From: an uncultured Lachnospiraceae bacterium
GTDB taxonomy: Bacteria > Bacillota > Clostridia > Lachnospirales > Lachnospiraceae
NCBI GenBank assembly: GCA_903789615.1
Contig: CAIFEV010000004.1
Span: 1-64,000 of the forward strand
Length of the DNA stretch: 64,000 bases
Reading direction: 5' to 3'
In this document: positions 1-7,926 of the stretch, piece by piece
Layout of the letters: every line of letters starts with the position of its first letter
Numbering within the stretch: position 1 is the first letter of the stretch
Notes under the pieces: generated by a model
Databases searched by the model: none
What the model saw: the letters and a program-made list of their open reading frames with translations, nothing else
What the model was told of the DNA's origin: nothing
Made by a program: the position numbers and the translations under genes

Positions 1-19
1 GGTATGCAAGTAAAAGAAA

Positions 20-62
20 GGGACGTGTGAAAAGTTTTCATTTTTTCACACGCCCATTTTTT
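20..62. terminator. Bidirectional rho-independent terminator
   Basis: Arms CGTGTGAAAA (24-33) and TTTTCACACG (43-52) are perfect complements, extended by GGG/CCC, and are followed by ATTTTTT on the plus strand and CTTTCTTTT on the minus strand. It lies directly behind the stop codon of the acetyltransferase and can also stop a gene entering from the left edge. Confidence 0.8.
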
Positions 63-510
63 AAAAATTTCTGATTTCCGTGCTTCCGTCCGGATACTTG
101 TAGATGTACTCGATCATGCCCGGCCCCAGATCTTTGGTGGGTCTGGCCGTGAAGCCGTGTTTCAGATAGAACTCTTCCATCCCCTTGCGGCACATCAGGT
201 CAAACATCATCCGGGTTCCCGGCAGCATATTCTTCCGGACATAGCGCGTCACGGTATCAAGCAGCATACTTCCGATGCGCTGCCCCTGATACTCGGGGAC
301 AATGATCAGATCCTGCACATAACTCACTACGGCGCCGTCACCGACAAGCCTCGCCATGCCGATCGGTTTTTCCCCGTCAAAGACGGTGAAGACTTCCAGA
401 CTGCCGGCAAGTGCCTTCTGAGCCTGTGCCCGTGTGAGCCGGATCCAGCCTACGGACTCCCGCAGGGACAGGTACGTCCCGACATCGCGTATTCCTGTGC
501 GGATTTCCAT
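61..510 (-). CDS. GNAT family N-acetyltransferase
   Basis: A 149-residue protein with the GNAT acetyl-CoA fold. The strand-4/motif-A segment reads VQDLIIVPEYQGQRIG, matching the Q/R-x-x-G-x-G/A pyrophosphate-binding loop, and is followed by the typical GF..R segment near the C terminus (LKHGFTARP). The acceptor substrate cannot be told from sequence; the family acetylates small amines, antibiotics or protein N termini in the cytoplasm. An in-frame start 30 codons upstream exists, but AAAGGAG sits 7 nt before the ATG at 510, so the shorter form is chosen. It is transcribed alone from its own promoter, divergently from the pectinesterase. Confidence 0.88.
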   Translation of the reverse strand: MEIRTGIRDVGTYLSLRESVGWIRLTRAQAQKALAGSLEVFTVFDGEKPIGMARLVGDGAVVSYVQDLIIVPEYQGQRIGSMLLDTVTRYVRKNMLPGTRMMFDLMCRKGMEEFYLKHGFTARPTKDLGPGMIEYIYKYPDGSTEIRNF

Positions 511-544
511 AGCCCTGCTCCTTTCCGGCCTGAGATTCGTGCCT

Positions 545-573
545 ATTATACCAGTTCCGTTCGCAATTGACAG
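545..573 (-). promoter_or_regulatory. Sigma-A-type promoter of the acetyltransferase gene
   Basis: On the minus strand CTGTCA (568-573), a 17-nt spacer and a perfect TATAAT (545-550). It lies 35 nt upstream of the chosen start at 510, inside the divergent gap to the pectinesterase gene. Confidence 0.7.
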
Positions 574-593
574 CAAAAAGACAGGAGTGTTCC

Positions 594-1556
594 ATGACAA
601 ATGTAGAAATAACCGTTGCTTTAGATGAATCCGGCCGCTTCACAAGTATTCAGGAAGCTGTCGACGCGCTGCCCGCCACCGGCGGCACGATACGGCTTTC
701 TGCCGGTACGTGGCAAGAGCGCGTGGAGATCCGGAAACCCAACGTCACAATCATCGGACAGGGAAGTGACGTCACGCGGATATGTGCCGGTTACAGCGCG
801 AACATGACAATGCCGGACGGAAGCCGCCGCGGCACCTTCCGCTCCTATACCCTGCTCGTATTCGCAAATCATTTTCACGCCGAGGGCATCTGCGTGGAGA
901 ACACCGCCGGTCCCGGCAGACTGGCCGGACAGGCCATCGCCGTCTATGCGGAGGGCGATCGGATTTCATTTAAAAACTGCAGGATTCTCGGCGCCCAGGA
1001 TACTCTCTTCACGGGGCCTCTTCCGCCAAAGGAGATCGAGAAAGGCGGCTTCACGGGTCCAACCAAAGACGCGCCGCGCATCCCCGGCCGTCAGCTCTAT
1101 GAATCCTGCTTTATTGCCGGTGAAATCGACTTCATCTTCGGTTCCGCAAGGGCGTACTTTTATGACTGCACACTTTTTGCTGTCGACAGCGGCCGCTTCC
1201 CGGACGCGTTCTACTGTGCACCGTCAACGCAGGAAGGAGAGCCGTTCGGCTATGTATTCGAACACTGCCGTTTCACCGGAGACTGCCCGAAAGGCAGCGC
1301 GTTTCTTGCGCGCCCCTGGAGAGACTTTGCTAAGGCGGTCTTTCTGAACTGCAGGATGGATGCTTCCGTAAATCCGCAGGGAGTCGACGACTGGAACAAA
1401 CCGCAGACGCACACGAGCGCATTTTTCGCGCAGTATGGATGCAGCGGCGAAGGCGCCGGCTCACCCGACACGCGCGCATCCTTCCTGCATTTTCTGACCG
1501 GTGAGGAAGCGGCTGCCTGCAGCCGGGAAGCAGTTCTTGGCACAGATTTTTCCTGA
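594..1556 (+). CDS. Pectinesterase (pectin methylesterase, CE8), no signal peptide
   Basis: Carbohydrate esterase family 8 enzymes remove methyl groups from homogalacturonan, giving methanol and polygalacturonate. In this 320-residue protein the right-handed beta-helix hallmarks are present: GQAIAV (residues 112-117), GAQDTLF with the acid/base Asp136, DFIFGSA with the nucleophile Asp179, and ARPW with the substrate-binding Arg240. There is no signal peptide or anchor, so it probably acts on imported oligosaccharides in the cytoplasm, as many gut Firmicute CE8 enzymes do. An insert of about 24 residues (roughly 141-165) separates the two catalytic Asp motifs. The start at 594 follows AGGAG by 6 nt; an upstream in-frame ATG at 567 lacks a ribosome binding site. 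No uronate-catabolism genes are adjacent. Confidence 0.9.
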   Translation: MTNVEITVALDESGRFTSIQEAVDALPATGGTIRLSAGTWQERVEIRKPNVTIIGQGSDVTRICAGYSANMTMPDGSRRGTFRSYTLLVFANHFHAEGICVENTAGPGRLAGQAIAVYAEGDRISFKNCRILGAQDTLFTGPLPPKEIEKGGFTGPTKDAPRIPGRQLYESCFIAGEIDFIFGSARAYFYDCTLFAVDSGRFPDAFYCAPSTQEGEPFGYVFEHCRFTGDCPKGSAFLARPWRDFAKAVFLNCRMDASVNPQGVDDWNKPQTHTSAFFAQYGCSGEGAGSPDTRASFLHFLTGEEAAACSREAVLGTDFS

Positions 1557-1587
1557 GTTTACATGTATTCAGGCTGACGGCATATTT

Positions 1588-3228
1588 TTATCTGCACGCT
1601 GTCCGCGGCTGCGCTCCGCCGTTTTCCCGGCCACCGGCATCTTCAATGGAGCTCTGGCCGCTCAGGGCGCTTCCGTCCACATCAAACCAGAATTCCACGC
1701 CATCCGGGTGATTCAGGACACCGCACTGCTTTCCGTACGAGTCGCATATCGCCTTCACGATGCTCAGTCCGATGCCGTTTCCGCCGTATTCGAGTGTCCG
1801 GGCTTTGTCGATTTTGTAGAATTTCTCCCAGATCCTGTCCGTCTCCTCTTCCGGAATCTGTGCCCCGGTATTGAACACGTGAACGCGCCGGTTGCCAGCC
1901 TCGTCTGTCTCCCAGACACGAACCTGCTTTCTGCCGGACGCGTAGTGGATCGCATTGGACAGATAATTGGTTATCATCTCATCGACTTTTGTCTCGTCGG
2001 ACCACGCGTCGATGCCGCTCTCCGGTCCCTCGTACGTCAGTTCGATGCCGTCCTTCTGGGCCGTCAGCCGGTTTGCCGCAACGCAGTCATGCAGAAGCTG
2101 CGCCAGATCAAAGCGCTTCATGACGGGCTTTTCGTTTCCGAACTCAATCTGGTTCAGATCCAGCAGACGGCGGACCATGATGTTCATCTTTTTTGCCTCA
2201 TCCAGGATCACATCGCAGTAATACGCGCTGCTGTCCGGATCGTCGGCGATTCCGTCCCGAAGGCCTTCCGCATACCCCTGAATCAGAGCGATCGGCGTTT
2301 TCAGGTCATGTGACACATTGCTCAGGAATTCCTTGCGCATGTTGTCGATCTGCGTCTTGCGCTCGATGTCGCGCTGCAGCTGCGTATTGGCAGACTTGAG
2401 CTCTCCGATCACCTCTTCCAGATTTCCGCTCATCTCGTTCATCTTCTGACCGAGCACACCGATTTCGCTCTTGTCGTGCCCCTCATACCGGGCATTGAAG
2501 TCCAGCGAACTCATCCGGCTGGCAATTTCTGAAAGATGTTTGATGGGTCTTGAAATCAGACCGGAGAATCCGGAGGCCGCAAGGACACCGATGATAAAAA
2601 TCAGCACACCGGCGATCTGAATGAACCGGTTGGTCATGTCAATCGTATCCCTCACACTTAAGAGCGGCATCCGCATCAGCACGGTCGTGCCATTCCCGTA
2701 CGTGCCCCACAACTCGTAAAAGTTGTCATTGAGACGGCTGTCATAGGATTTCTGCAATGTATAGGAATCTGTTTTTTCGATGATGGTGACACTGCCTCCG
2801 TCTTCATCGCCGTCATGAAACGGAATGCCGCCGAGCACGGTATCCTGTACTTTTTTTAGCATCATGCCGGCATCGCGCGTATTGGAATAAATCACCTGCC
2901 AGCTGCTGTCAATAATGAGAAGATTGACAGAATAAGGAGAGACCATCTGATCAAGCTGTTTTGTCGCGTCATCCTTTGAGGTATCCCCGCTCATGTAATC
3001 GTTCATAACCGAGTTCACGGCGCTGTAAGCAGCCGCCATGTCCCTGCGCTTTGTCCGCAGATAATACGGCTCTACAAAAAATGTGTTGAAAAGAAGCAGA
3101 ATACAGGTCATCCCCAGCACGATGGCTGAGATGAGGACGGTGATCCGGAAACGGATTGAGTGAAAGAAACTCACCTTTTCTGCGCCGCTCCTGTTCTGCG
3201 TTTTAACGGATTTGTCTTTCTGAAGCAC
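1588..3228 (-). CDS. Membrane sensor histidine kinase
   Basis: A 546-residue two-component sensor. Membrane segments at about residues 27-50 and 203-224 bracket a ~150-residue extracytoplasmic sensor region. A HAMP linker (SRPIKHLSEIASRM) follows, then HisKA with the phosphoacceptor His307 in FLSNVSHDLKTP, and an HATPase domain with N box (NYLSNAIHYA) and G boxes (GNGIGLSIV). The start is GTG at 3228 behind GGAGG with a 10-nt gap. The cognate response regulator lies immediately upstream at 3260-3943, so the pair is one operon. The signal is unknown. The layout resembles VanS/PhoR-type kinases, but nothing nearby fixes the regulon. Confidence 0.93.
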   Translation of the reverse strand: MLQKDKSVKTQNRSGAEKVSFFHSIRFRITVLISAIVLGMTCILLLFNTFFVEPYYLRTKRRDMAAAYSAVNSVMNDYMSGDTSKDDATKQLDQMVSPYSVNLLIIDSSWQVIYSNTRDAGMMLKKVQDTVLGGIPFHDGDEDGGSVTIIEKTDSYTLQKSYDSRLNDNFYELWGTYGNGTTVLMRMPLLSVRDTIDMTNRFIQIAGVLIFIIGVLAASGFSGLISRPIKHLSEIASRMSSLDFNARYEGHDKSEIGVLGQKMNEMSGNLEEVIGELKSANTQLQRDIERKTQIDNMRKEFLSNVSHDLKTPIALIQGYAEGLRDGIADDPDSSAYYCDVILDEAKKMNIMVRRLLDLNQIEFGNEKPVMKRFDLAQLLHDCVAANRLTAQKDGIELTYEGPESGIDAWSDETKVDEMITNYLSNAIHYASGRKQVRVWETDEAGNRRVHVFNTGAQIPEEETDRIWEKFYKIDKARTLEYGGNGIGLSIVKAICDSYGKQCGVLNHPDGVEFWFDVDGSALSGQSSIEDAGGRENGGAQPRTACR

Positions 3229-3259
3229 CTGTGTTCACACCTCCGTCGGGAAGCCCCGG

Positions 3260-3943
3260 TCAGGCCGTGGGGCTGAACTTGTATCCCATCCCCCAGATGG
3301 TCTGGATATAGTCCCCGCACGGTCCCAGTTTGTGCCGGAGTTTCTTTACATGCGTATCGATCGTCCGCGCATCCCCGTAGTAGTCATAGTTCCAGACATT
3401 GTTCAGAATTTTCTCGCGGGACAGGGCAACGCCGTTATTTTTCATGAAGTATTCGAGCAGCTCGAATTCCTTGAAGGACAGCTCGACTTCCTGACCTTCT
3501 ACACTGACGCGGTGCGCTGTCTTGTCAAGCGTAATGCCGCCGATGGTGACCGGTTTGTTTCCGGTTTCCTCCGGATATGAACGGCGCAGAAGCGCATCAA
3601 CACGCGCTGTCAGAATTCTGGGGGAAAACGGCTTTGAAATATATTCATCGGCCCCGCAGTTAAACCCGGTGAGCTCATCATCCTCTTCTCCCTTTGCGGT
3701 GAGGATGATCACCGGAATAGAGGACGACTGCCGGATTTCCCGGCACACATCGTACCCGTTCACCTTCGGCATCATGACATCCAGAATCACGAGGGCAATG
3801 TTTTTATCTGAATAAAAAAGATCAAGCGCCTCCTGACCGTCTCCGGCCTCCAGCACAATATACCCTCTGCGGGCAAGAAAGTCGTGAACCAGCTTGCGCA
3901 TCCGGCTTTCGTCGTCTGCAACCAATACTTTATAAGAATCCAT
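3260..3943 (-). CDS. OmpR/PhoB-family response regulator
   Basis: A 227-residue regulator with an N-terminal receiver domain (acidic pocket ADDE at 9-12, phosphoacceptor Asp55 in VILDVMMP, T in ILTAKG, K in YISKPF) and a C-terminal winged helix with the recognition region DARTIDTHVKKLRHKLG. It is the partner of the kinase directly downstream (31-bp gap). Start is the ATG at 3943, preceded by a weak AAGGA. It diverges from the DtxR-type gene across a 109-bp intergenic region. Confidence 0.94.
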   Translation of the reverse strand: MDSYKVLVADDESRMRKLVHDFLARRGYIVLEAGDGQEALDLFYSDKNIALVILDVMMPKVNGYDVCREIRQSSSIPVIILTAKGEEDDELTGFNCGADEYISKPFSPRILTARVDALLRRSYPEETGNKPVTIGGITLDKTAHRVSVEGQEVELSFKEFELLEYFMKNNGVALSREKILNNVWNYDYYGDARTIDTHVKKLRHKLGPCGDYIQTIWGMGYKFSPTA

Positions 3944-3971
3944 TTTCCGATTTCCTTTTTTATATAACCTC

Positions 3972-4000
3972 TTGCACGGACTGAGTGTTAATGTTATACT
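3972..4000 (+). promoter_or_regulatory. Promoter of the DtxR-type regulator gene
   Basis: TTGCAC (3972-3977), 17-nt spacer, TATACT (3995-4000), 52 nt before the GTG start at 4053. Confidence 0.65.
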
Positions 4001-4052
4001 CAGGTACGATAGAACTAACTCTGATTATTTCGTCAAACAGGAGGTATAACAA

Positions 4053-4451
4053 GTGCGTATCAGTGAGTCTTCTGAAGATTACCTCGAGCGGATTCTGATG
4101 TTAAGTGAAAAGCTTCCGGTCGTTCGCTCGGTTGATATAGCCAATGACATGGGATACAAGAAGTCCAGCGTGAGTGTGGCCATGAAGAATCTCCGGCAGT
4201 CCGGCAAGATCACGGTGACTCCCGCCGGCTACATCTATCTTACACCGGAAGGCAGGAAAATTGCCAGCATGATCTATGAGCGCCACAAATGTTTCAGCAA
4301 ATGGCTGAAGGAGCTCGGCATCGACGAGACAACAGCAGCCAATGACGCATGCCATATGGAACATGCGCTGAGCGAACAGAGCTTTGAGGCAATCAAAGAA
4401 TACATCAGACGGCATCCGGTTAACGCTCCCGAAGATGTGTCAGAAAACTGA
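4053..4451 (+). CDS. Metal-dependent transcriptional regulator, DtxR/MntR family
   Basis: A 132-residue repressor of the DtxR/MntR family, which binds Fe2+ or Mn2+ and shuts off metal-uptake genes. It has an N-terminal winged helix (SVDIANDMGYKKSSVSVAMK) and a short dimerisation domain; the SH3-like third domain of DtxR is absent, as in MntR. The expected metal ligands can be placed by alignment from memory: Asp9, Glu12, His78, Cys100, Glu103, His104. Cys100 takes the position that is Glu99 in Bacillus MntR and Cys in DtxR/IdeR, so an iron rather than manganese preference is possible (inference). GTG start behind AGGAGGT. No transporter gene is adjacent. Confidence 0.9.
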   Translation: MRISESSEDYLERILMLSEKLPVVRSVDIANDMGYKKSSVSVAMKNLRQSGKITVTPAGYIYLTPEGRKIASMIYERHKCFSKWLKELGIDETTAANDACHMEHALSEQSFEAIKEYIRRHPVNAPEDVSEN

Positions 4452-4538
4452 AAGGAAGGGGTGTGGATAGCGCTGCGCGCGAAACAATCCGTAATCTGTC
4501 TTTAAAGGAAATACTGTTTGCGCATGCTGCACGCCAAA

Positions 4539-4583
4539 CGCCGCGGCAATCTCCTCCCGAGATCTGCCGCGGCGGTCTTTTTA
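4539..4583 (+). terminator. Rho-independent terminator
   Basis: Stem CGCCGCGGCA (4539-4548) pairs with TGCCGCGGCG (4565-4574), extended inward by ATCTC/GAGAT, then TCTTTTTATTTT. It ends the transcript of the DtxR-type gene. Confidence 0.85.
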
Positions 4584-4647
4584 TTTTCCGGTTCTCTTCC
4601 CTCTTACCGGCTGTCGTTTTGCAGAAGTCCGGCAGGAGGTGTGCTCT

Positions 4648-5475
4648 TTATTCCCGCTTATCTTCCAGGACCCATTCTTTGTACATGGCTTTGAGAAGAT
4701 CCCTTTCGGGAGACGTTCCTCTCAGGCGGCGGATTATTTCCGAGGCCAGATGGCTGGCGCTTTCTTCTGCCTTACCGTCCGGATACAGAGAAGTGCAGCG
4801 CCCCATTAGCTCATTCGGAAAAGAATCCTGCGGGATGCAGAAACTGATCCCGACACCGATAACGGCCCAGCTGGTGGTTCCGGTTTCCGCATCTCCCATC
4901 GTTTCCGTGAGAATGCCTCCGATCTTCTTTCCGCCGCGATACAGGTCGTTGACCGGGCGGATCCGGCAGGAAATGCCGCACACATCGTGTATCGCCTGAC
5001 ACGCTGCACACGCCCCGAACATTGTTATATCCCGGCTGTCTTTCCACGTGGAAATTTCCTTGCGGCGGATCACGCTCAGATATATTCCGCCCTCCGGAGA
5101 CCAGAAACGATGAGTTCCGTGCCCGGCGCCCTCAGACTGCTGCCTCGCGACAAGTGCCGTGCCATCTGCTGCACCCTGCATCGCAAGAAGCTTAGCCTCC
5201 CGGTTGGTTGAATCTGTCTTCTGCAGAAAGAGCAGGCGCCCGTCTTCTGGCAGTTCTTCGCGGAGCTTCCGTCCGGAAAGCACACCCGGTCTGTCAGCCA
5301 GCCGGTAGCCCCGGTTGGTCACGGCTTCAATCTCTTCGCCCTCATCGCGAAGAGTGCGGATCGCTTTCCATACAGAAGTCCGTGAAATTCCAAGACTTCC
5401 GGCAATAAACTCTCCCGAAAGGAATTCTCCCCCTGATCCTTCCAGCAGATTCAGTACACGTTCTTTTGAATTCAC
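4648..5475 (-). CDS. birA: BirA-type biotin--protein ligase/repressor with divergent active-site loops
   Basis: A 275-residue protein with an N-terminal winged helix (residues 1-60, ISRTSVWKAIRTL) and a central biotin-ligase fold (DSTN at 88-91, YLSVI, GGKKIGGIL), the architecture of group II BirA. The family couples biotin to ATP and transfers it to carboxylase carrier proteins, and the HTH represses biotin genes. Two signature loops depart from the family: the usual GRGRRGR loop reads GAGHGTHR (116-123) and the usual KWPND reads RPVND (173-177). It could therefore be a second, specialised or regulatory paralogue. Start is the ATG at 5475. No biotin-pathway or carboxylase gene is nearby. Confidence 0.8.
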   Translation of the reverse strand: MNSKERVLNLLEGSGGEFLSGEFIAGSLGISRTSVWKAIRTLRDEGEEIEAVTNRGYRLADRPGVLSGRKLREELPEDGRLLFLQKTDSTNREAKLLAMQGAADGTALVARQQSEGAGHGTHRFWSPEGGIYLSVIRRKEISTWKDSRDITMFGACAACQAIHDVCGISCRIRPVNDLYRGGKKIGGILTETMGDAETGTTSWAVIGVGISFCIPQDSFPNELMGRCTSLYPDGKAEESASHLASEIIRRLRGTSPERDLLKAMYKEWVLEDKRE

Positions 5476-5508
5476 CGCACGATTCTCCTGCAGCGGATGC
5501 TTCCGGAC

Positions 5509-5868
5509 TCAGGCATATTCCTCTTGTGCCTCGTCCCTCCGGCTCTTTGACTTGCCCGCCTTTTTCTTTTCCTCTGCCTGTTTCTGGACTTCGGCGATCT
5601 TGTCAAGAGCCGTCCGGATGTTTGCGGACATCTCCGCCTCCTCCTGCTCTCGTTGCGCGATGGCCGTCTGCAGATCTTTCTTCACAATTGTCTCCACAGC
5701 CGGATCTTCCGCTTTGATGAATTTTTCAAATGCGTCCGGGTACTGGAACGTCTTTTCGGCGTGATCCCTGTTAAATGCGACCGTGACATATCTGTCTTCA
5801 ACAGTTTCAATCGTTCCATGTCCGAATCTGGCATGTGAAACAGCTGTGCCAATCAGGTCTTCGCCCAT
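5509..5868 (-). CDS. Conserved protein with N-terminal SH3/Tudor-like barrel and charged coiled-coil tail
   Basis: A 119-residue protein of unknown function. Residues about 4-45 (IGTAVSHARFGHGTIETVE) follow the pattern V.H..FG.G.I that is also seen in the small C-terminal barrel of PcrA/UvrD helicases, suggesting a Tudor/SH3-like fold. The rest is a charged, probably coiled-coil tail rich in Glu, Lys and Gln. Start at 5868 is set by AGGGAGG 5 nt upstream; the reading frame stays open for 39 further codons but without a second binding site. It follows birA in the opposite reading order (33-bp gap), so it may head a two-gene transcript with it. Confidence 0.7.
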   Translation of the reverse strand: MGEDLIGTAVSHARFGHGTIETVEDRYVTVAFNRDHAEKTFQYPDAFEKFIKAEDPAVETIVKKDLQTAIAQREQEEAEMSANIRTALDKIAEVQKQAEEKKKAGKSKSRRDEAQEEYA

Positions 5869-6257
5869 ACATACCTCCCTCTCTCTGATATTTACCTGTT
5901 CGTCCAAACTAAGTTCATTATAGCAGAAAACATAAACAAAAGCACAGAATTGTGGGACTTTCGCGATTTCAGAAGACAGATTCAAAATTCAATATTGCAA
6001 TAGATGTGTTCCGTATTTTCTTTTGAAGACATTTGCTGACGCCGTGATTTGTCCCCAGAATGTATTCGTAATCCGGTTCATGACTTAAGGCATACCCCCA
6101 TTTGCTTTTTTCGTTGGTTCAGCAACGAGAGTTTCAATGCCAATGAAATTCCAATCCTGTTTTGTACGATGAGGAAATCTCCTGTCCATGTTCCCAAATC
6201 ATCCAACAGGATACCATGAAGCGCATATACAATCTATACAATTGCCGCTGTGCATAG
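5869..6257. other. Non-coding, AT-rich stretch without recognisable gene
   Basis: No frame looks coding and no RNA fold was recognised. Base composition turns visibly more AT-rich than in the flanking core genes, marking the left edge of the accessory region. A short in-frame extension of the remnant at 6258-6488 (starting near 6213) is interrupted by a TAG at 6255-6257. Confidence 0.5.
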
Positions 6258-6488
6258 ATCACATGCAATCTGAATTATGTTATACAGGGAAAACCTTCTT
6301 TTTGCACGGATGTTATAAATTGCGCTGCACAAAAGAACTACTATTTCAAGATATATGACCCGAAGCCGCTCCTTGCCATCCAGAGCCGTTGCTATGACAC
6401 CAAGTCTCCGGAAGTTGTTCAAGAGATCTGTCTGGATGTGGATCAGGCGTGGCTTTGCCTGCTTGACCGGCTATGCATATGGATGTGA
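6258..6488 (+). pseudogene. Coding-like remnant, family unknown
   Basis: An open frame of 76 codons with protein-like composition (for example NYYFKIYDPKPLLAI and SPEVVQEICLDVDQAWLCLL) that ends at TGA 6486-6488. It has no start codon or ribosome binding site and is closed upstream by TAG at 6255-6257. I do not recognise the family. It looks like the C-terminal end of a decayed gene and runs into the first repeat copy. Confidence 0.4.
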
Positions 6489-6627
6489 TTCTTTTGTTTC
6501 CTTTCTCTGGTGATACAAAGGACTTCCATCATCTCGTGCGTCTGCACCGTTCCCGTTCAACCAGATCCTGAAAACAAAACAAGCAGCCAGATGCCCTCAC
6601 AGGTAACGTCTGACTGCTATGTATTCC
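6481..6627. repeat. Direct repeat, copy 1 (left flank of esterase cassette)
   Basis: 147 bp that match 9750-9891 in the same orientation at roughly 85-90 % by eye, with long identical blocks such as CTTCCATCATCTCGTGCGTC and CGTCTGACTGCTATGTATTC. On the minus strand the right end of this copy encodes EYIAVRRYL followed by a stop, the same C-terminal residues as the ORF6N remnant at 9861-10124, so the repeat contains the tail of such a gene plus its downstream sequence. Confidence 0.85.
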
Positions 6628-6716
6628 ACATCGATGGATGTAGTGTCGATATTTGCCGGAATTCCAGCGATTAGAAACCGAAAACGTGACTAACAACGAT
6701 CTCCGGTTCGCAACAG

Positions 6717-7922
6717 TTATTTTGAATTTGAATAATCGCGATCCAGCAATTCCATGCCAAAGCTCTCAACCTCGCCATTCACTGCATTTTCAAGCCACTG
6801 TGCCATACTCGGATTCCTACTTTTGCTGTCAAAAAATATTTTTGTTCCCGCAGCGGTATGAACTGTTAAATGCCCATCTGCCTGAGATTCCTCGTCCCAA
6901 ATGTAGATGCCGCATCCCGGAATTTGTTCCTGCATGTCAGACACCATCTGCTTCAGGATTTGCTGGAACCTGTCGCCTTCCGCTTTCCCAATTTTTAATG
7001 GCATCTCCTGCTGTGAGCCTTCGTCAAAAAAACGTTGAGCCATGGACAGATTGTAGTCGCGCACGGAGCAGTCAAACAGTATTTTTACGTTGTCTCTTTT
7101 GTTACGCAATGCAGTGAGAGAATCCAGCGTGATATTGTCTGATGTAACGGCATCACTGAATGCTTTGGGAGTATGCCACTCGTTTACCATGATGTCATGC
7201 CAATGATCATTGATCAGCAGAGAACTATCCACGAGAACCGCAACGTCTTTCGGATTATTGAACCGTTCAATGGCATCGTCTGCCAGTATAGCCGTTCCGA
7301 AGCCGCCGGCACTTGACCCTGCAATCACCAGCTGATCCGGTGAAGAATCAATATAGTTAAAAATCTTTTCAATCAGGTAGCGATAATTCGTATATTCGTG
7401 ATAGTAAATCTTCCGGGTGCTGCCATCCAATGCGGTATATTCTTTTTCGCCTGTCCCGGCATGAAAGTCTCCGTTGCAATATGGTACTCCGATAAACGTC
7501 CAGTCCTTGAACATATTGTCATCAGCGGAATTTCCAATTCCCCATTTCCTAATAGCGTACGTCATGACGTTTAAGCCTGTACCCAGGCGGGGATTGTAGA
7601 ATCCCCCTTCAACGTCCATAGACCTCGCTGCCGTATAATCGTTTACACTGAACCCGCCGCCATAAAAATACAGAAGGACTTTGCTCTCGCTTCCTTTTCG
7701 GAAATATCCCTGCCATTTGCTTCCATCAGAGCTGACTGTATCGTCAATATTGACCGTGTACCATTTTCCGACATCCGGTTCTCCTGACAGCTGTGGCAAA
7801 TCCCTGCCCATCGTTTTACTGATCACAGCATTCGTGATGTTACTGCCGAGCAACACAAATGTAATGATTACAGCAGCCAGTATTGACACAATACAGATGT
7901 TTCTTTTCTTTTTTCTGGTCAT
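6717..7922 (-). CDS. Membrane-anchored pectin-acetylesterase-family (NOTUM/PAE-like) hydrolase
   Basis: A 401-residue protein with one N-terminal membrane segment (about residues 9-26, after KKKR), so the catalytic part should face outward as in a type II anchor. The PAE hallmarks are present: oxyanion-hole segment YFYGGGF (about 85-91), nucleophile elbow GSSAGGFG with Ser204, and a later DSSLLI segment; the C-terminal GHLTVH may hold the catalytic His. The family deacetylates pectin or removes lipid from proteins; an acetylated polysaccharide substrate is the likelier choice here. It is the last gene of a three-gene unit, 4 bp behind the esterase, with AAGGA 7 nt before its ATG. Confidence 0.8.
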   Translation of the reverse strand: MTRKKKRNICIVSILAAVIITFVLLGSNITNAVISKTMGRDLPQLSGEPDVGKWYTVNIDDTVSSDGSKWQGYFRKGSESKVLLYFYGGGFSVNDYTAARSMDVEGGFYNPRLGTGLNVMTYAIRKWGIGNSADDNMFKDWTFIGVPYCNGDFHAGTGEKEYTALDGSTRKIYYHEYTNYRYLIEKIFNYIDSSPDQLVIAGSSAGGFGTAILADDAIERFNNPKDVAVLVDSSLLINDHWHDIMVNEWHTPKAFSDAVTSDNITLDSLTALRNKRDNVKILFDCSVRDYNLSMAQRFFDEGSQQEMPLKIGKAEGDRFQQILKQMVSDMQEQIPGCGIYIWDEESQADGHLTVHTAAGTKIFFDSKSRNPSMAQWLENAVNGEVESFGMELLDRDYSNSK

Positions 7923-7926
7923 AATC

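Noticed and set aside
567-572. TTGACA as a -35 for the pectinesterase gene
   Set aside because: The matching -10 would fall on the ribosome binding site and start codon. The sequence instead overlaps the -35 of the divergent acetyltransferase promoter.
6234-6422. 62-codon minus-strand frame in the AT-rich gap
   Set aside because: No ribosome binding site or protein-like pattern, and the plus strand of the same bases gives the more convincing coding remnant.
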